This document shows positions 17,928 to 24,524 of a stretch of 64,000 bases of DNA, piece by piece. Position 1 is the first letter of the stretch. Each line of letters opens with the position of its first letter. The notes under the pieces were generated by a model. The model did no database searches, was not told the DNA's origin, and saw only the letters and a program-made list of their open reading frames with translations. The stretch is from Mycobacteroides saopaulense (lineage in GTDB: Bacteria > Actinomycetota > Actinomycetes > Mycobacteriales > Mycobacteriaceae). The DNA lies in contig NZ_CP010271.1 in assembly GCF_001456355.1 (NCBI RefSeq), positions 1,798,001-1,862,000 of the forward strand. The letters run 5' to 3'. A program made the position numbers and the translations under genes.

Positions 17928-18374
17928 ATGGCGCTCACCGGTGAACGTGCGGTGCGGCGCGTGGCGCTTCCCGCGGCGTCGGCGTTGTTCTGGGCGCTGC
18001 TGACCATCGCGGTTGCGCTCGCGCCGATGCTGACGTGCCCGACGGCCCCGGCCGCTGCGGCGGGAAGCGCGATCACCGATCTGGGCGTCGTGGCCGCGTC
18101 ACTGCGCGTCACCCAAGCGCCCCCTCTGATTGCCGCGGCGGTCGACACCGGCGATCATCACGGATGTCAGCTGCCCGTGATTAACGCGGTGACCGCGACC
18201 GGGCCGGGCGCCCTCCAAGGCTGGGCCCTCGCCATCACGGCGATGGCCTTCGGGGTATTTGTGGCGTGGGCCAGGAGGCACACGGCCAGGCGCGGCCCTC
18301 CGAAGGGGCGATCCCGGTGGTTGTCGACCAGCGGTCGCGAATGTTTCCTGCGCCTCTGCGTGATGCGGCGCTGA
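17928..18374 (+). CDS. LpqS-like copper-responsive protein 1
   Basis: 148 residues. A basic start (GERAVRRVALPAA) leads into a membrane segment (SALFWALLTIAVALAPML) followed by Cys. A mid-protein GDHHGCQLP cluster holds His and Cys, and a second membrane segment (LQGWALAITAMAFGVFVAW) lies about 93-112. The end is RRGPP then GRECFLRLCVMRR-stop. The RGPP...LCxxRR ending is the LpqS pattern of M. tuberculosis, a RicR-regulated lipoprotein-like protein (recalled, not searched). The ATG is 6 nt after TAGGGT, so the mRNA should be leaderless, with a RicR-type box just upstream. A paralogue of equal length lies at 19317. Likely role: copper binding or sensing at the membrane. Confidence 0.75.
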   Translation: MALTGERAVRRVALPAASALFWALLTIAVALAPMLTCPTAPAAAAGSAITDLGVVAASLRVTQAPPLIAAAVDTGDHHGCQLPVINAVTATGPGALQGWALAITAMAFGVFVAWARRHTARRGPPKGRSRWLSTSGRECFLRLCVMRR

Positions 18375-18383
18375 TCGATATCT

Positions 18384-18408
18384 GCCTGTGTCCATCGATG
18401 ACACGGGC
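18384..18408. other. Hairpin after LpqS-like gene 1
   Basis: GCCTGTGTC / GACACGGGC, a 9-bp stem (one G-U pair in RNA) with a 7-nt loop, starts 10 nt after the TGA. There is no U-tract. It may act as a transcription attenuator, a weak terminator or an mRNA-stabilising structure between this gene and the small secreted-protein gene at 18553. A comparable hairpin follows the paralogue at 19774-19811. Confidence 0.55.
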
Positions 18409-18552
18409 CTGCGGTCGTAGCTTCCACCGCTGACCATACGAGTGCGGCCATTCCGGCAGGAATTGCGATGAGTGGGGTCATCAGGTGGCGATGCGCGATT
18501 GTGTCGCCAATGGTCACCACGTCAACACTTTTCAGACAAGGAAGCCGTCATT

Positions 18553-18900
18553 GTGGCTGCATCATGTTTGGCCGTTGCTCCAGCGTTGTTCAGGGGTCAT
18601 GCCGTTGGCCTGGCACTGGCGGCCGGACTTGTCGCCGTCCTGTCGGCTGCTCCCGTCTCTGCCGGCCCGGCGCAGCCGGGGCCGCAGGCGCCCGGTAATG
18701 CGCAGGCTGTCATCACCGCACTGAAGACCCGTGGCGACCAGGTCATCGTCAACCGCAGCGGCCCCGTCAAACCACTGTCGCAGTGCATAGCCACTTCCGT
18801 GCGTGTCGGTCGGCACATCTACAAACAGGTGCCGCAGCGCAAAGGACCGGCCACTCGCACCCTGGCCTCACACGTCATGTACGTCACCATTCAGTGTTAG
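18553..18900 (+). CDS. Small secreted protein A with C-terminal Cys
   Basis: 115 residues from the GTG at 18553, preceded by AAGGAA with 9-nt spacing. The signal peptide (HAVGLALAAGLVAVLSAAPVSA|GPAQ) predicts export. The mature part carries the shared family pattern: QAVITALKTRGDQVIVNRSG, then KPLSQCIATSVRVGR, a variable basic segment, and MYVTIQC-stop. Exactly two Cys remain after the signal cleavage, the second being the last residue. Two paralogues lie at 18910 and 19884. I know no named family. The copper context suggests metal binding or a disulphide; neither is shown by sequence alone. Confidence 0.75.
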   Translation: MAASCLAVAPALFRGHAVGLALAAGLVAVLSAAPVSAGPAQPGPQAPGNAQAVITALKTRGDQVIVNRSGPVKPLSQCIATSVRVGRHIYKQVPQRKGPATRTLASHVMYVTIQC

Positions 18901-18909
18901 GGAATTTCC

Positions 18910-19245
18910 ATGCCCAACAACAGATTTAGGCGCCGAGTCGTCATTGCGGTCGCATCGCTGGTAGCGGTACCGATCGTCACCGCATCTCCGCTGGCGTCGG
19001 CCGGGCCGGCGTCGACAAACGCCCTACAGTTGATCATGCTGTTGCAACGTCAAGGTGACCAGGTCATCGTCCATCGGGCGGGCGACAAGCCGCTGCAGAT
19101 GTGCACCGTGATCTCGGTGCGCGAAGGCAGGTCCGAGTACTGGTGGACCCATCCGCGGATGGTCGACCCCAGTCCGGCAAGACGAGCCAACGGCCGCGGG
19201 AGCCAATTGCTGTACCGGACCGTGTATATCGATGTGCGATGTTGA
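18910..19245 (+). CDS. Small secreted protein B with C-terminal Cys
   Basis: 111 residues. Signal peptide RRRVVIAVASLVAVPIVTASPLASA|GPAS. The family core follows: LQLIMLLQRQGDQVIVHRAG, KPLQMCTVISVREGR, a Trp/His/Met-bearing middle (EYWWTHPRM), and YIDVRC-stop. It lies 9 nt after paralogue A, with TAGGGAATTTCC before the ATG, so the two are in one transcript. As in A and C, the mature protein has two Cys, one of them terminal. Unlike A and C it has an EYWWTHPRM segment that could add aromatic or metal contacts. Function unknown. Confidence 0.75.
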   Translation: MPNNRFRRRVVIAVASLVAVPIVTASPLASAGPASTNALQLIMLLQRQGDQVIVHRAGDKPLQMCTVISVREGRSEYWWTHPRMVDPSPARRANGRGSQLLYRTVYIDVRC

Positions 19246-19275
19246 GCCCGGACCGCGATGCCCTCGTCCTCTGCA

Positions 19276-19290
19276 TACCGGGTAGGGGTA
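19276..19290. promoter_or_regulatory. RicR/CsoR-type box (one mismatch) upstream of LpqS-like gene 2
   Basis: TACCGGGTAGGGGTA matches TACCC-N5-GGGTA with one change (G for C at position 5). It begins 29 nt before a TATGGT -10 (19305-19310), which is followed by 6 nt and the GTG at 19317. This is the same geometry as at 17888-17902, so the mismatch is probably tolerated. Confidence 0.6.
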
Positions 19291-19316
19291 TTGGCGCATC
19301 GTGTTATGGTGAAGAT

Positions 19317-19763
19317 GTGTTGCCGCCCCGTGGCGAACGATCGTTCGGCAGTCTCCGGGTGGGGCGTGCCGCCTTGGTGTTCTCCATCGTCGCGGCGGCC
19401 CTCGCGATGCTGGTGTTGCAGTGCTCGGCGACGCCTCATCGCGACGCGGCCAGGGTGGCGCTGCCTCATCACGCCGTCGCGGTCGGCTCGCCGCGACAAC
19501 TCAGCGACGTTGTAGCCGGTGTGCACGACCATGTCGGCAGGGCGGCGTTCCTCACGTGCACCGCGTCCGACGCCGTGGCCACAGTTCTGAGCGCGCCCGC
19601 CATGTTGCGTGTGCTGGTGCTTGCCGTATTGGCTCTGGCGGTCGATGTGTCGGCAGCTGTGGTTTGTTCATGCTCAAACAGGGGGCCGCCACCACATACC
19701 GCAGCTGCCGCGATCGTCGGCGGCCGCACTCTCATTCATCACCTCTGCGTAATGCGGCGCTGA
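19317..19763 (+). CDS. LpqS-like copper-responsive protein 2
   Basis: 148 residues from the GTG at 19317, the same length as the paralogue at 17928. The start is chosen because TATGGT lies exactly 6 nt upstream, giving a leaderless mRNA; the longer frame crosses the box and the upstream gene. N-terminal SLRVGRAALVFSIVAAALAMLVLQC is a membrane/signal segment followed by Cys. The middle has ALPHHAVAVG and VHDHVGRA (His), and a second membrane segment (LRVLVLAVLALAVDVSAAVV) leads to CSC. The end is NRGPPP then LIHHLCVMRR-stop. The last 25 nt, including the stop, are 24/25 identical to the paralogue although the rest has diverged. Confidence 0.72.
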   Translation: MLPPRGERSFGSLRVGRAALVFSIVAAALAMLVLQCSATPHRDAARVALPHHAVAVGSPRQLSDVVAGVHDHVGRAAFLTCTASDAVATVLSAPAMLRVLVLAVLALAVDVSAAVVCSCSNRGPPPHTAAAAIVGGRTLIHHLCVMRR

Positions 19764-19773
19764 TCGGGGCGAG

Positions 19774-19811
19774 TTGGTTCTCGGCGCGCACCGACGCGTG
19801 CCAAGAACCAA
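19774..19811. other. Long hairpin after LpqS-like gene 2
   Basis: TTGGTTCT pairs with AGAACCAA (8 bp), then GGC/GCC and CGC/GCG extend the stem with a mismatch and a G-U pair; the loop is 6 nt. It starts 11 nt after the TGA. No U-tract follows. It is a candidate I-shaped terminator or attenuator between this gene and the small secreted-protein gene at 19884. It occupies the same relative place as the hairpin at 18384-18408 but does not share its sequence. Confidence 0.65.
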
Positions 19812-19883
19812 GCGCGCAACCGATCCGTTACCCGCCTGCCGCGCCGACGTGGCGCGGCCCCATACATAAGAGGTTCTCTTGCC

Positions 19884-20204
19884 ATGAACACCAATTTTCG
19901 CCGCCGTGTGCCCGGATTGACGCTGGCGGCCACCATCGCCGCGACGCTGCTGGTTGCCCCGATCGCTCACGCTGGTCCGGGCACGCTCGGCGACGCCGAA
20001 CAAGTCATCGAAAGCCTGAAAGCCCAAGGCAACAAAGTCATTGTCACGAAGACGGGCAACAAGCCATTGTCGCAATGTGTCGCCACGCGGGTGCGCAAAG
20101 ACCTCGATGTCTACGGAAACCCGCGGATATACCCGAACATTTCCTCCGGGCCTACTCGGCGGGTGTGGCTCTATAGCGTCTACCACGTCGACATCCAATG
20201 CTGA
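19884..20204 (+). CDS. Small secreted protein C with C-terminal Cys
   Basis: 106 residues. Signal peptide RRRVPGLTLAATIAATLLVAPIAHA|GPGT. The mature part repeats the family core: EQVIESLKAQGNKVIVTKTG, KPLSQCVATRVRKDL, a linker with VYGNPRIYPN, and YHVDIQC-stop. It has two Cys, one terminal. It is the third paralogue, downstream of the second LpqS-like gene and its hairpin, so the locus holds two copies of an LpqS-like/small-secreted-protein unit, the first with two secreted proteins. AAGAGGTTCTCTTGCC precedes the ATG. The gene converges on the alpha/beta hydrolase. Function unknown. Confidence 0.75.
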   Translation: MNTNFRRRVPGLTLAATIAATLLVAPIAHAGPGTLGDAEQVIESLKAQGNKVIVTKTGNKPLSQCVATRVRKDLDVYGNPRIYPNISSGPTRRVWLYSVYHVDIQC

Positions 20205-20318
20205 CCCTTGGTGGACGCGCCACGGGGCGCCGCCTATCAGCTCGCGGGCCGCTTTGAGTGGCAGGGACGTTCTTCAGCGACGTGGTGGGGCGCTTGTATC
20301 AGGTTACGGCTGAAGGGA

Positions 20319-21209
20319 TTACGGTATTGGGTGGCTCGCAATGTCGCGGGGCGACGAGGGTGCGCCGGCGATCCGGATGATTTCGTCGGCGACCAGGTGC
20401 GGCTCCGTGAAGACAACCTGGTGGCCAGATTTTCGGGCCTTCACCAACCGGGCGCCCAGCCGACCGGCGGCCCGCTCGTGTGCGCCGAGGAAGGCTTTGC
20501 GGATCGACCTGTCAATGAGTGTCGATCGCGTTGCGGAGATCACGGTGACCGGCATGTCGCCCAGTTTCGGGGGCCGGCGCCGCAGGCTCGCCAACCCCTG
20601 GAGAAAGAATTCTTCTTCGGCCTCGGCGGCCTGCCGGGCGCGCACGGTCAAATCTTCGGCAACCAGGTCATCCACCACGTCGGCGGGCATGCCGGGTGCG
20701 GCTCTGCGCACGGCTAGCGGCAAGAGGCGGAGGCGTCGTAGCGCATCGGTGGACCAGCGGCCCGCCAGCGCGAGCATGTGCAGACGTTTCAAGGATGGCC
20801 CGCAGCAGACGTCCAACTGCTCATCGGAATGGTCGACCAGCACCAAACCGGCGACATCGGAACGATTCTGCGCCGCGGTCGCCAGCGCGATCGTTCCTCC
20901 ATAGCTGTGTCCGACCAGGATGTACGGGGCCGCATCCAGCGCGTCCAGTAATTCGCCGAGATCGTAGGTGAGACGTTCGAGAGTGCGTGGTGCGCCGTCG
21001 TCGTCGCTGCGCCCCAGATTGGCCCTGTCATATACGACTGTCGAGAACTGGCGCGCCACAAGAGGCTGCACCAGGCCCCACTCGGAGCGTGACGCGCCCA
21101 GGCCTGATTCAAACACCACGGTAGGGCTGCCGATGCCTGCCTTCATGACGTGCAGTGCACGCCCGTCTGCAAGCCGGATGAATCCACTATCGCCCAGGGT
21201 GTGCAACAC
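20319..21209 (-). CDS. Alpha/beta hydrolase divergent from copper ATPase
   Basis: 296 residues from the GTG at 21209. On its strand TATCAT (21221-21216) lies 6 nt before that GTG, so a leaderless mRNA is likely; the longer frame to 21386 runs through the promoter and was rejected. The fold is alpha/beta hydrolase: GSPTVVFESGLGASRSEW (oxyanion region), VYDRANLGRSD, the nucleophile elbow GHSYGGTIAL, and the late His in KSGHQVVFTEP. The substrate is unknown. A perfect RicR/CsoR-type palindrome overlaps its promoter, so it should be copper-induced together with the ATPase. Confidence 0.88.
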   Translation of the reverse strand: MLHTLGDSGFIRLADGRALHVMKAGIGSPTVVFESGLGASRSEWGLVQPLVARQFSTVVYDRANLGRSDDDGAPRTLERLTYDLGELLDALDAAPYILVGHSYGGTIALATAAQNRSDVAGLVLVDHSDEQLDVCCGPSLKRLHMLALAGRWSTDALRRLRLLPLAVRRAAPGMPADVVDDLVAEDLTVRARQAAEAEEEFFLQGLASLRRRPPKLGDMPVTVISATRSTLIDRSIRKAFLGAHERAAGRLGARLVKARKSGHQVVFTEPHLVADEIIRIAGAPSSPRDIASHPIP

Positions 21210-21217
21210 CCTTCCAT

Positions 21218-21236
21218 GATACCCCACGGGGGTATC
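21218..21236. promoter_or_regulatory. Perfect RicR/CsoR-type palindrome at the hydrolase promoter
   Basis: GATACCCCACGGGGGTATC is a perfect inverted repeat (8-bp arms, 3-bp centre) containing TACCC-N5-GGGTA. It overlaps the minus-strand -10 TATCAT of the alpha/beta hydrolase. Binding would block that promoter directly. Confidence 0.82.
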
Positions 21237-21262
21237 TAATCGACCCGCCCTGCTCCGTTGAC

Positions 21263-21283
21263 GTATACCCCCATGGGGTATAC
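21263..21283. promoter_or_regulatory. Perfect RicR/CsoR-type palindrome at the copper ATPase promoter
   Basis: Arms GTATACCCC and GGGGTATAC around CAT form a perfect 21-bp inverted repeat with TACCC-N5-GGGTA at its core. It lies between a TTGACG -35 (21258-21263) and a TACGGT -10 (21281-21286), 17 bp apart, of the ATPase gene. The -10 is 6 nt before the ATG at 21293. Confidence 0.85.
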
Positions 21284-21292
21284 GGTGTGAGT

Positions 21293-23446
21293 ATGAGTTC
21301 CCGCATGGAGCATCCCGAACATTCGTCAACCCAGACGTCAGCCGCGGCGGATGAGTCGAAGGCCCATGCTGGGCACGGCGGTTCACACGAGCAGCGTGAT
21401 CATCGGCAGCACCAACACGGCGATCACTCGGACCACGCTGCGCATGGAGGTCACGGTGGTGGTCATGGCGATCACGTCGGACAGTTCCGCAGGTTGTTCT
21501 GGATCATGCTGCTGCTTTCGGTGCCGGTGATCGCCTTTAACGACATGTTCGCGATGGTCATCGGTTATCAGCTGCCGACGGCCGGGTGGGTTCGGTGGGT
21601 ATCACCGGTCCTGGGCACCGTCATCTACTTCTGGGGCGGTAAGCCATTCCTGAGCGGCGCGGTCGCCGAGGTGCGCGGCCGCAAGCCGGGAATGATGCTG
21701 TTGATCGGCCTGGCGATCACGGTGGCCTTCGTCGCATCCTGGGGTGCCAGCCTGGGTCTGATCGATCACCAGCTCAACTTCTGGTGGGAGCTGGCGCTTC
21801 TGGTGGTGATCATGCTGCTCGGGCACTGGATCGAGATGCGGTCGTTGGCAAGGACCACGTCGGCGCTCGATTCCCTGGCCGCGCTCTTGCCGGACACCGC
21901 CGAGCGTATCGAGGGCGATGCGGTGGTGCGCGTCGCGCCGGCAGATCTTCGCGTGGGCGACGTCGTGGTCGTGCGCCCGGGCGGTTCGGTGCCGGCCGAT
22001 GGTCGGATCACTGAGGGCAGCGCGCACCTGGATGAATCGATGGTGACGGGCGAGTCGCGTCCAGTACGCAGGCAGACCGGGGATCCAGTGGTGGCGGGTA
22101 CGGTGGCCACCGATTCGGGCCTGCGCGTTGAGGTTACGGCGGTCGGTGACGACACCACTCTTGCTGGAATCCAGCGCCTGGTCGCCGATGCCCAGGCATC
22201 CAGCTCGCGCGCGCAGCGGATCGCCGATACCGCCGCGGGCTGGCTGTTCTGGTTCGCACTCGGCGCCGCGGGTTTGACGGCCGTGGCCTGGACGATACTG
22301 GGGGAGCCCGATACCGCGGTGGTCCGCGTCATCACGGTGCTGGTGATTGCGTGCCCGCACGCCCTGGGTCTGGCCATCCCGTTGGTCGTTTCCATCGCCA
22401 CCGAGCGTGCAGCTCGGGGCGGAGTCCTGGTGAAAGACCGTCTGGCTCTAGAACAGATGCGCACCGTCGATGTCGTGCTCTTCGACAAGACGGGAACGCT
22501 CACCAAGGGTGCTCCCACGGTGACGGGCATCGAACCCGTTGACGGGCGCGATGCCGACACCGTCCTTGCGCTGGCGGCAGCGGCCGAAACTGACAGCGAG
22601 CACCCGCTGGCGCATGCCATCGTCGAGGCCGCACGCGGCCGGGGGCTGCGCATCGCCGCCGCCGGCGGCTTCTCCTCGGAACCCGCATTGGGCGTCACCG
22701 CCGACGTTTCAGGGGTACAGGTTGCCGTCGGCGGGCCCGCATTGCTGAAAAGGCATGGTGCGCAGGAGCTACCCATCGCTGAAACGTGGCGCTCCGAGGG
22801 GGCGATCATCCTGCACGTGCTGACGGACGGGCGGGTCGCCGGCGCACTGCGGCTGGCCGATGACATTCGCCCGGAGTCCCGGGACACCGTCGACGCACTG
22901 CACCGCCTGGGTGTATCGGTGGTCATGATCACCGGTGATGCACATGCGGTGGCCCACACGGTGGCGGCCGAAATCGGAGTCGACCGGGTGTTCGCCCAGG
23001 TGCGGCCCGAGGACAAGGCGTCGGCGGTGGCGCAACTGCAATCCGAAGGACACATCGTGGCGATGGTCGGCGACGGCGTCAACGACGCTCCCGCGCTGGC
23101 ACAGGCCGATGTGGGCATTGCGATCGGAGCGGGCACCGATGTCGCCATCGCGTCCGCCGGTGTCATCCTGGGAAGCTCGGACCCGCGATCGGTGCTGTCG
23201 GTCATCGAGTTGTCGCGGGCCAGTTATCGCAAGATGAAGCAAAATCTCTGGTGGGCAGCCGGATACAACCTGGTCTCGGTTCCCTTGGCGGCCGGTGTGC
23301 TCGCTCCGATTGGGTTCGTTCTCCCGATGAGTGTGGGGGCCATCTTGATGTCGGCGTCCACCGTGGTGGTGGCGCTCAATGCGCAACTGTTACGCCGCCT
23401 GGATCTGCGTCCAGAACAATCCGTGCGGCGCATCCTGGGCAGGTGA
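21293..23446 (+). CDS. P1B-type (CPH, CopB-like) copper-transporting ATPase
   Basis: 717 residues from the ATG at 21293; GTG 21287 and ATG 21305 are alternatives, but 21293 gives a leaderless mRNA. The N-terminus is a His-rich metal-binding tail (HGGHGGGHGDH and similar; no CxxC heavy-metal domain). Membrane helices follow, then the A domain with MVTGESRPVRR, and the transport-site motif VIACPHALGLAIP (CPH). The P domain has the phosphorylated Asp in VVLFDKTGTLTKG, then HP (SEHPLAHAIVEAA) and GDGVNDAPALAQAD. CPH with a His-rich tail defines the P1B-3/CopB group, which moves Cu(II) or Ag(I) out. It is divergent from the hydrolase. The stop lies 3 nt from that of the RES toxin gene. Confidence 0.93.
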   Translation: MSSRMEHPEHSSTQTSAAADESKAHAGHGGSHEQRDHRQHQHGDHSDHAAHGGHGGGHGDHVGQFRRLFWIMLLLSVPVIAFNDMFAMVIGYQLPTAGWVRWVSPVLGTVIYFWGGKPFLSGAVAEVRGRKPGMMLLIGLAITVAFVASWGASLGLIDHQLNFWWELALLVVIMLLGHWIEMRSLARTTSALDSLAALLPDTAERIEGDAVVRVAPADLRVGDVVVVRPGGSVPADGRITEGSAHLDESMVTGESRPVRRQTGDPVVAGTVATDSGLRVEVTAVGDDTTLAGIQRLVADAQASSSRAQRIADTAAGWLFWFALGAAGLTAVAWTILGEPDTAVVRVITVLVIACPHALGLAIPLVVSIATERAARGGVLVKDRLALEQMRTVDVVLFDKTGTLTKGAPTVTGIEPVDGRDADTVLALAAAAETDSEHPLAHAIVEAARGRGLRIAAAGGFSSEPALGVTADVSGVQVAVGGPALLKRHGAQELPIAETWRSEGAIILHVLTDGRVAGALRLADDIRPESRDTVDALHRLGVSVVMITGDAHAVAHTVAAEIGVDRVFAQVRPEDKASAVAQLQSEGHIVAMVGDGVNDAPALAQADVGIAIGAGTDVAIASAGVILGSSDPRSVLSVIELSRASYRKMKQNLWWAAGYNLVSVPLAAGVLAPIGFVLPMSVGAILMSASTVVVALNAQLLRRLDLRPEQSVRRILGR

Positions 23447-23449
23447 ATG

Positions 23450-24007
23450 TCAGTGGCTGATGGGACGATTCAGCGCCGCGGCGGCGTCGACGATGGCCGG
23501 GTGATGCAGATCCAGGAGTTCGACCCGCTCCAGTTTCGGGCGGACCCAGCTCGCCAGCACCGGCCACGACGGACGATGGTACGACCACCATCGGACGGCC
23601 TGCCAGCGCTGATCCGCGCCGTCGGCCATGGTCTCTGACCAGATCTGATGTCCCCAGGACTGGGTGACGGCGAGGTTCCGTGCGACCACCTGAGTGGGAC
23701 GAAGCCCAAGCCGTACAAGTTGTTTCGCGTCATCGAGATCGCACACCCGCAGTTCGTCGGGCAGGCTGAATACGCCGAGCGCACGCCGAGCACCCAGTAG
23801 GGGGAACTCCAGCATCGAGTCATCCCAGACCTGTAGATCCCCGAACACCTCCCCACACGCCACCTCGGGCCGTGTTCCCAGATACCAGACGTAGTAGTCG
23901 GGATGGTCGATACGGCCACCGCGCTGCGGTCGGTGCTGATAGAGCGGGTGTCCAGGTTGTCCCGTCTTCGCGTCCGCGAGGTACGGGAAGATCCGGTAGG
24001 CGAGCAT
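23450..24007 (-). CDS. RES-domain toxin (NAD+-degrading TA toxin)
   Basis: 185 residues. The RES-type layout is visible: YRIFPY at the start with the first Arg, GGRIDHPDYYVWYLG, ACGEVFGDL with Glu, FSLPDELRVCDLDD, and the RWWSYHRPSWPVLASW segment replacing the usual Ser-rich loop. RES toxins such as MbcT of M. tuberculosis degrade NAD+ when not bound by their antitoxin. Its ATG abuts the antitoxin stop directly (TAAATG), so translation is coupled. The family assignment is firm, but the last motif is divergent, so activity should be tested. Confidence 0.8.
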   Translation of the reverse strand: MLAYRIFPYLADAKTGQPGHPLYQHRPQRGGRIDHPDYYVWYLGTRPEVACGEVFGDLQVWDDSMLEFPLLGARRALGVFSLPDELRVCDLDDAKQLVRLGLRPTQVVARNLAVTQSWGHQIWSETMADGADQRWQAVRWWSYHRPSWPVLASWVRPKLERVELLDLHHPAIVDAAAALNRPISH

Positions 24008-24487
24008 TTACGAAAAAGACCCCGCGGTAACAGCATCCAGTGCGTCGAGGACTCGGCCTGGTCCTTCGCTCAGCAGAACGTCGAGCGGCCGCGCGCCTCC
24101 GAGATAGCTGTTGGCGCTTTCCAGCCAGGTGGTCGCCGCCCGGTCACCCCACACCAGACGCGCCCGGGACACGACATGCTCGAGGTCGATGATCAAGGGA
24201 GCGCTGCGGCCGCCGGGGCGCTCCTCGCCGGAGATCCACCGGGACGGCTGCGACCGGTTCACGCCGATGATCCGGGCCAACTGTGCGGCCCCGCCCACGG
24301 CATCCACCAGGTAGGACACCCGCAGCGGTGCGAGCGGATCGTCTGCGGGCTGTGTTGCGACCGCCAGGTTGCCGACGACTACGCGCTTGGGGGTGCTCAC
24401 CGAGCGGATAGCGGTCGACGCTCGCTTCTTCGCGGTTCCGGAGGTCGCCACTGCCTTGCTTGCGGTGCTGCGTCGTGTCGGTGCCAT
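24008..24487 (-). CDS. Xre/MbcA-like antitoxin of RES pair
   Basis: 159 residues. An unusually basic N-terminal tail (about 1-40, TRRS, KKRAS, PKR) precedes a core with VSYLVDAVGGAAQLARIIGVNRSQPSRWISGEERP, a helix-turn-helix. The C-terminal DUF2384-like domain (ARLVWGDRAATTWLESANSYLGGARPLDVL) normally docks on the RES toxin. Its ATG is 6 nt after a TAGACT -10, so it is leaderless, and an 18-bp palindrome lies immediately upstream. It is first in the operon, the usual antitoxin-first order. Confidence 0.83.
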   Translation of the reverse strand: MAPTRRSTASKAVATSGTAKKRASTAIRSVSTPKRVVVGNLAVATQPADDPLAPLRVSYLVDAVGGAAQLARIIGVNRSQPSRWISGEERPGGRSAPLIIDLEHVVSRARLVWGDRAATTWLESANSYLGGARPLDVLLSEGPGRVLDALDAVTAGSFS

Positions 24488-24499
24488 GCCACAAGTCTA

Positions 24500-24517
24500 C
24501 CCAACAAGTTTGTTGGG
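24500..24517. promoter_or_regulatory. Palindromic operator of the RES/Xre operon
   Basis: CCCAACAAGTTTGTTGGG is a perfect 8-2-8 inverted repeat that abuts the TAGACT -10 (24499-24494 on the minus strand) of the antitoxin gene. Autorepression by the antitoxin-toxin complex is the expected use; binding is inferred. Confidence 0.75.
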
Positions 24518-24524
24518 CACGGGG

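Noticed and set aside
19101..19763. 220-residue version of LpqS-like protein 2
   Set aside because: It would run through the preceding gene and the copper box; the GTG at 19317 with TATGGT 6 nt upstream and equal length to the paralogue is better.
20319..21386. 355-residue version of the alpha/beta hydrolase
   Set aside because: It extends through both copper palindromes and into the ATPase gene on the other strand.
21766..23205. 479-residue antisense frame in the copper ATPase gene
   Set aside because: The ATPase is certain from DKTGT, CPH and GDGVND motifs; the antisense frame is Ser/Arg/Pro-rich without features.
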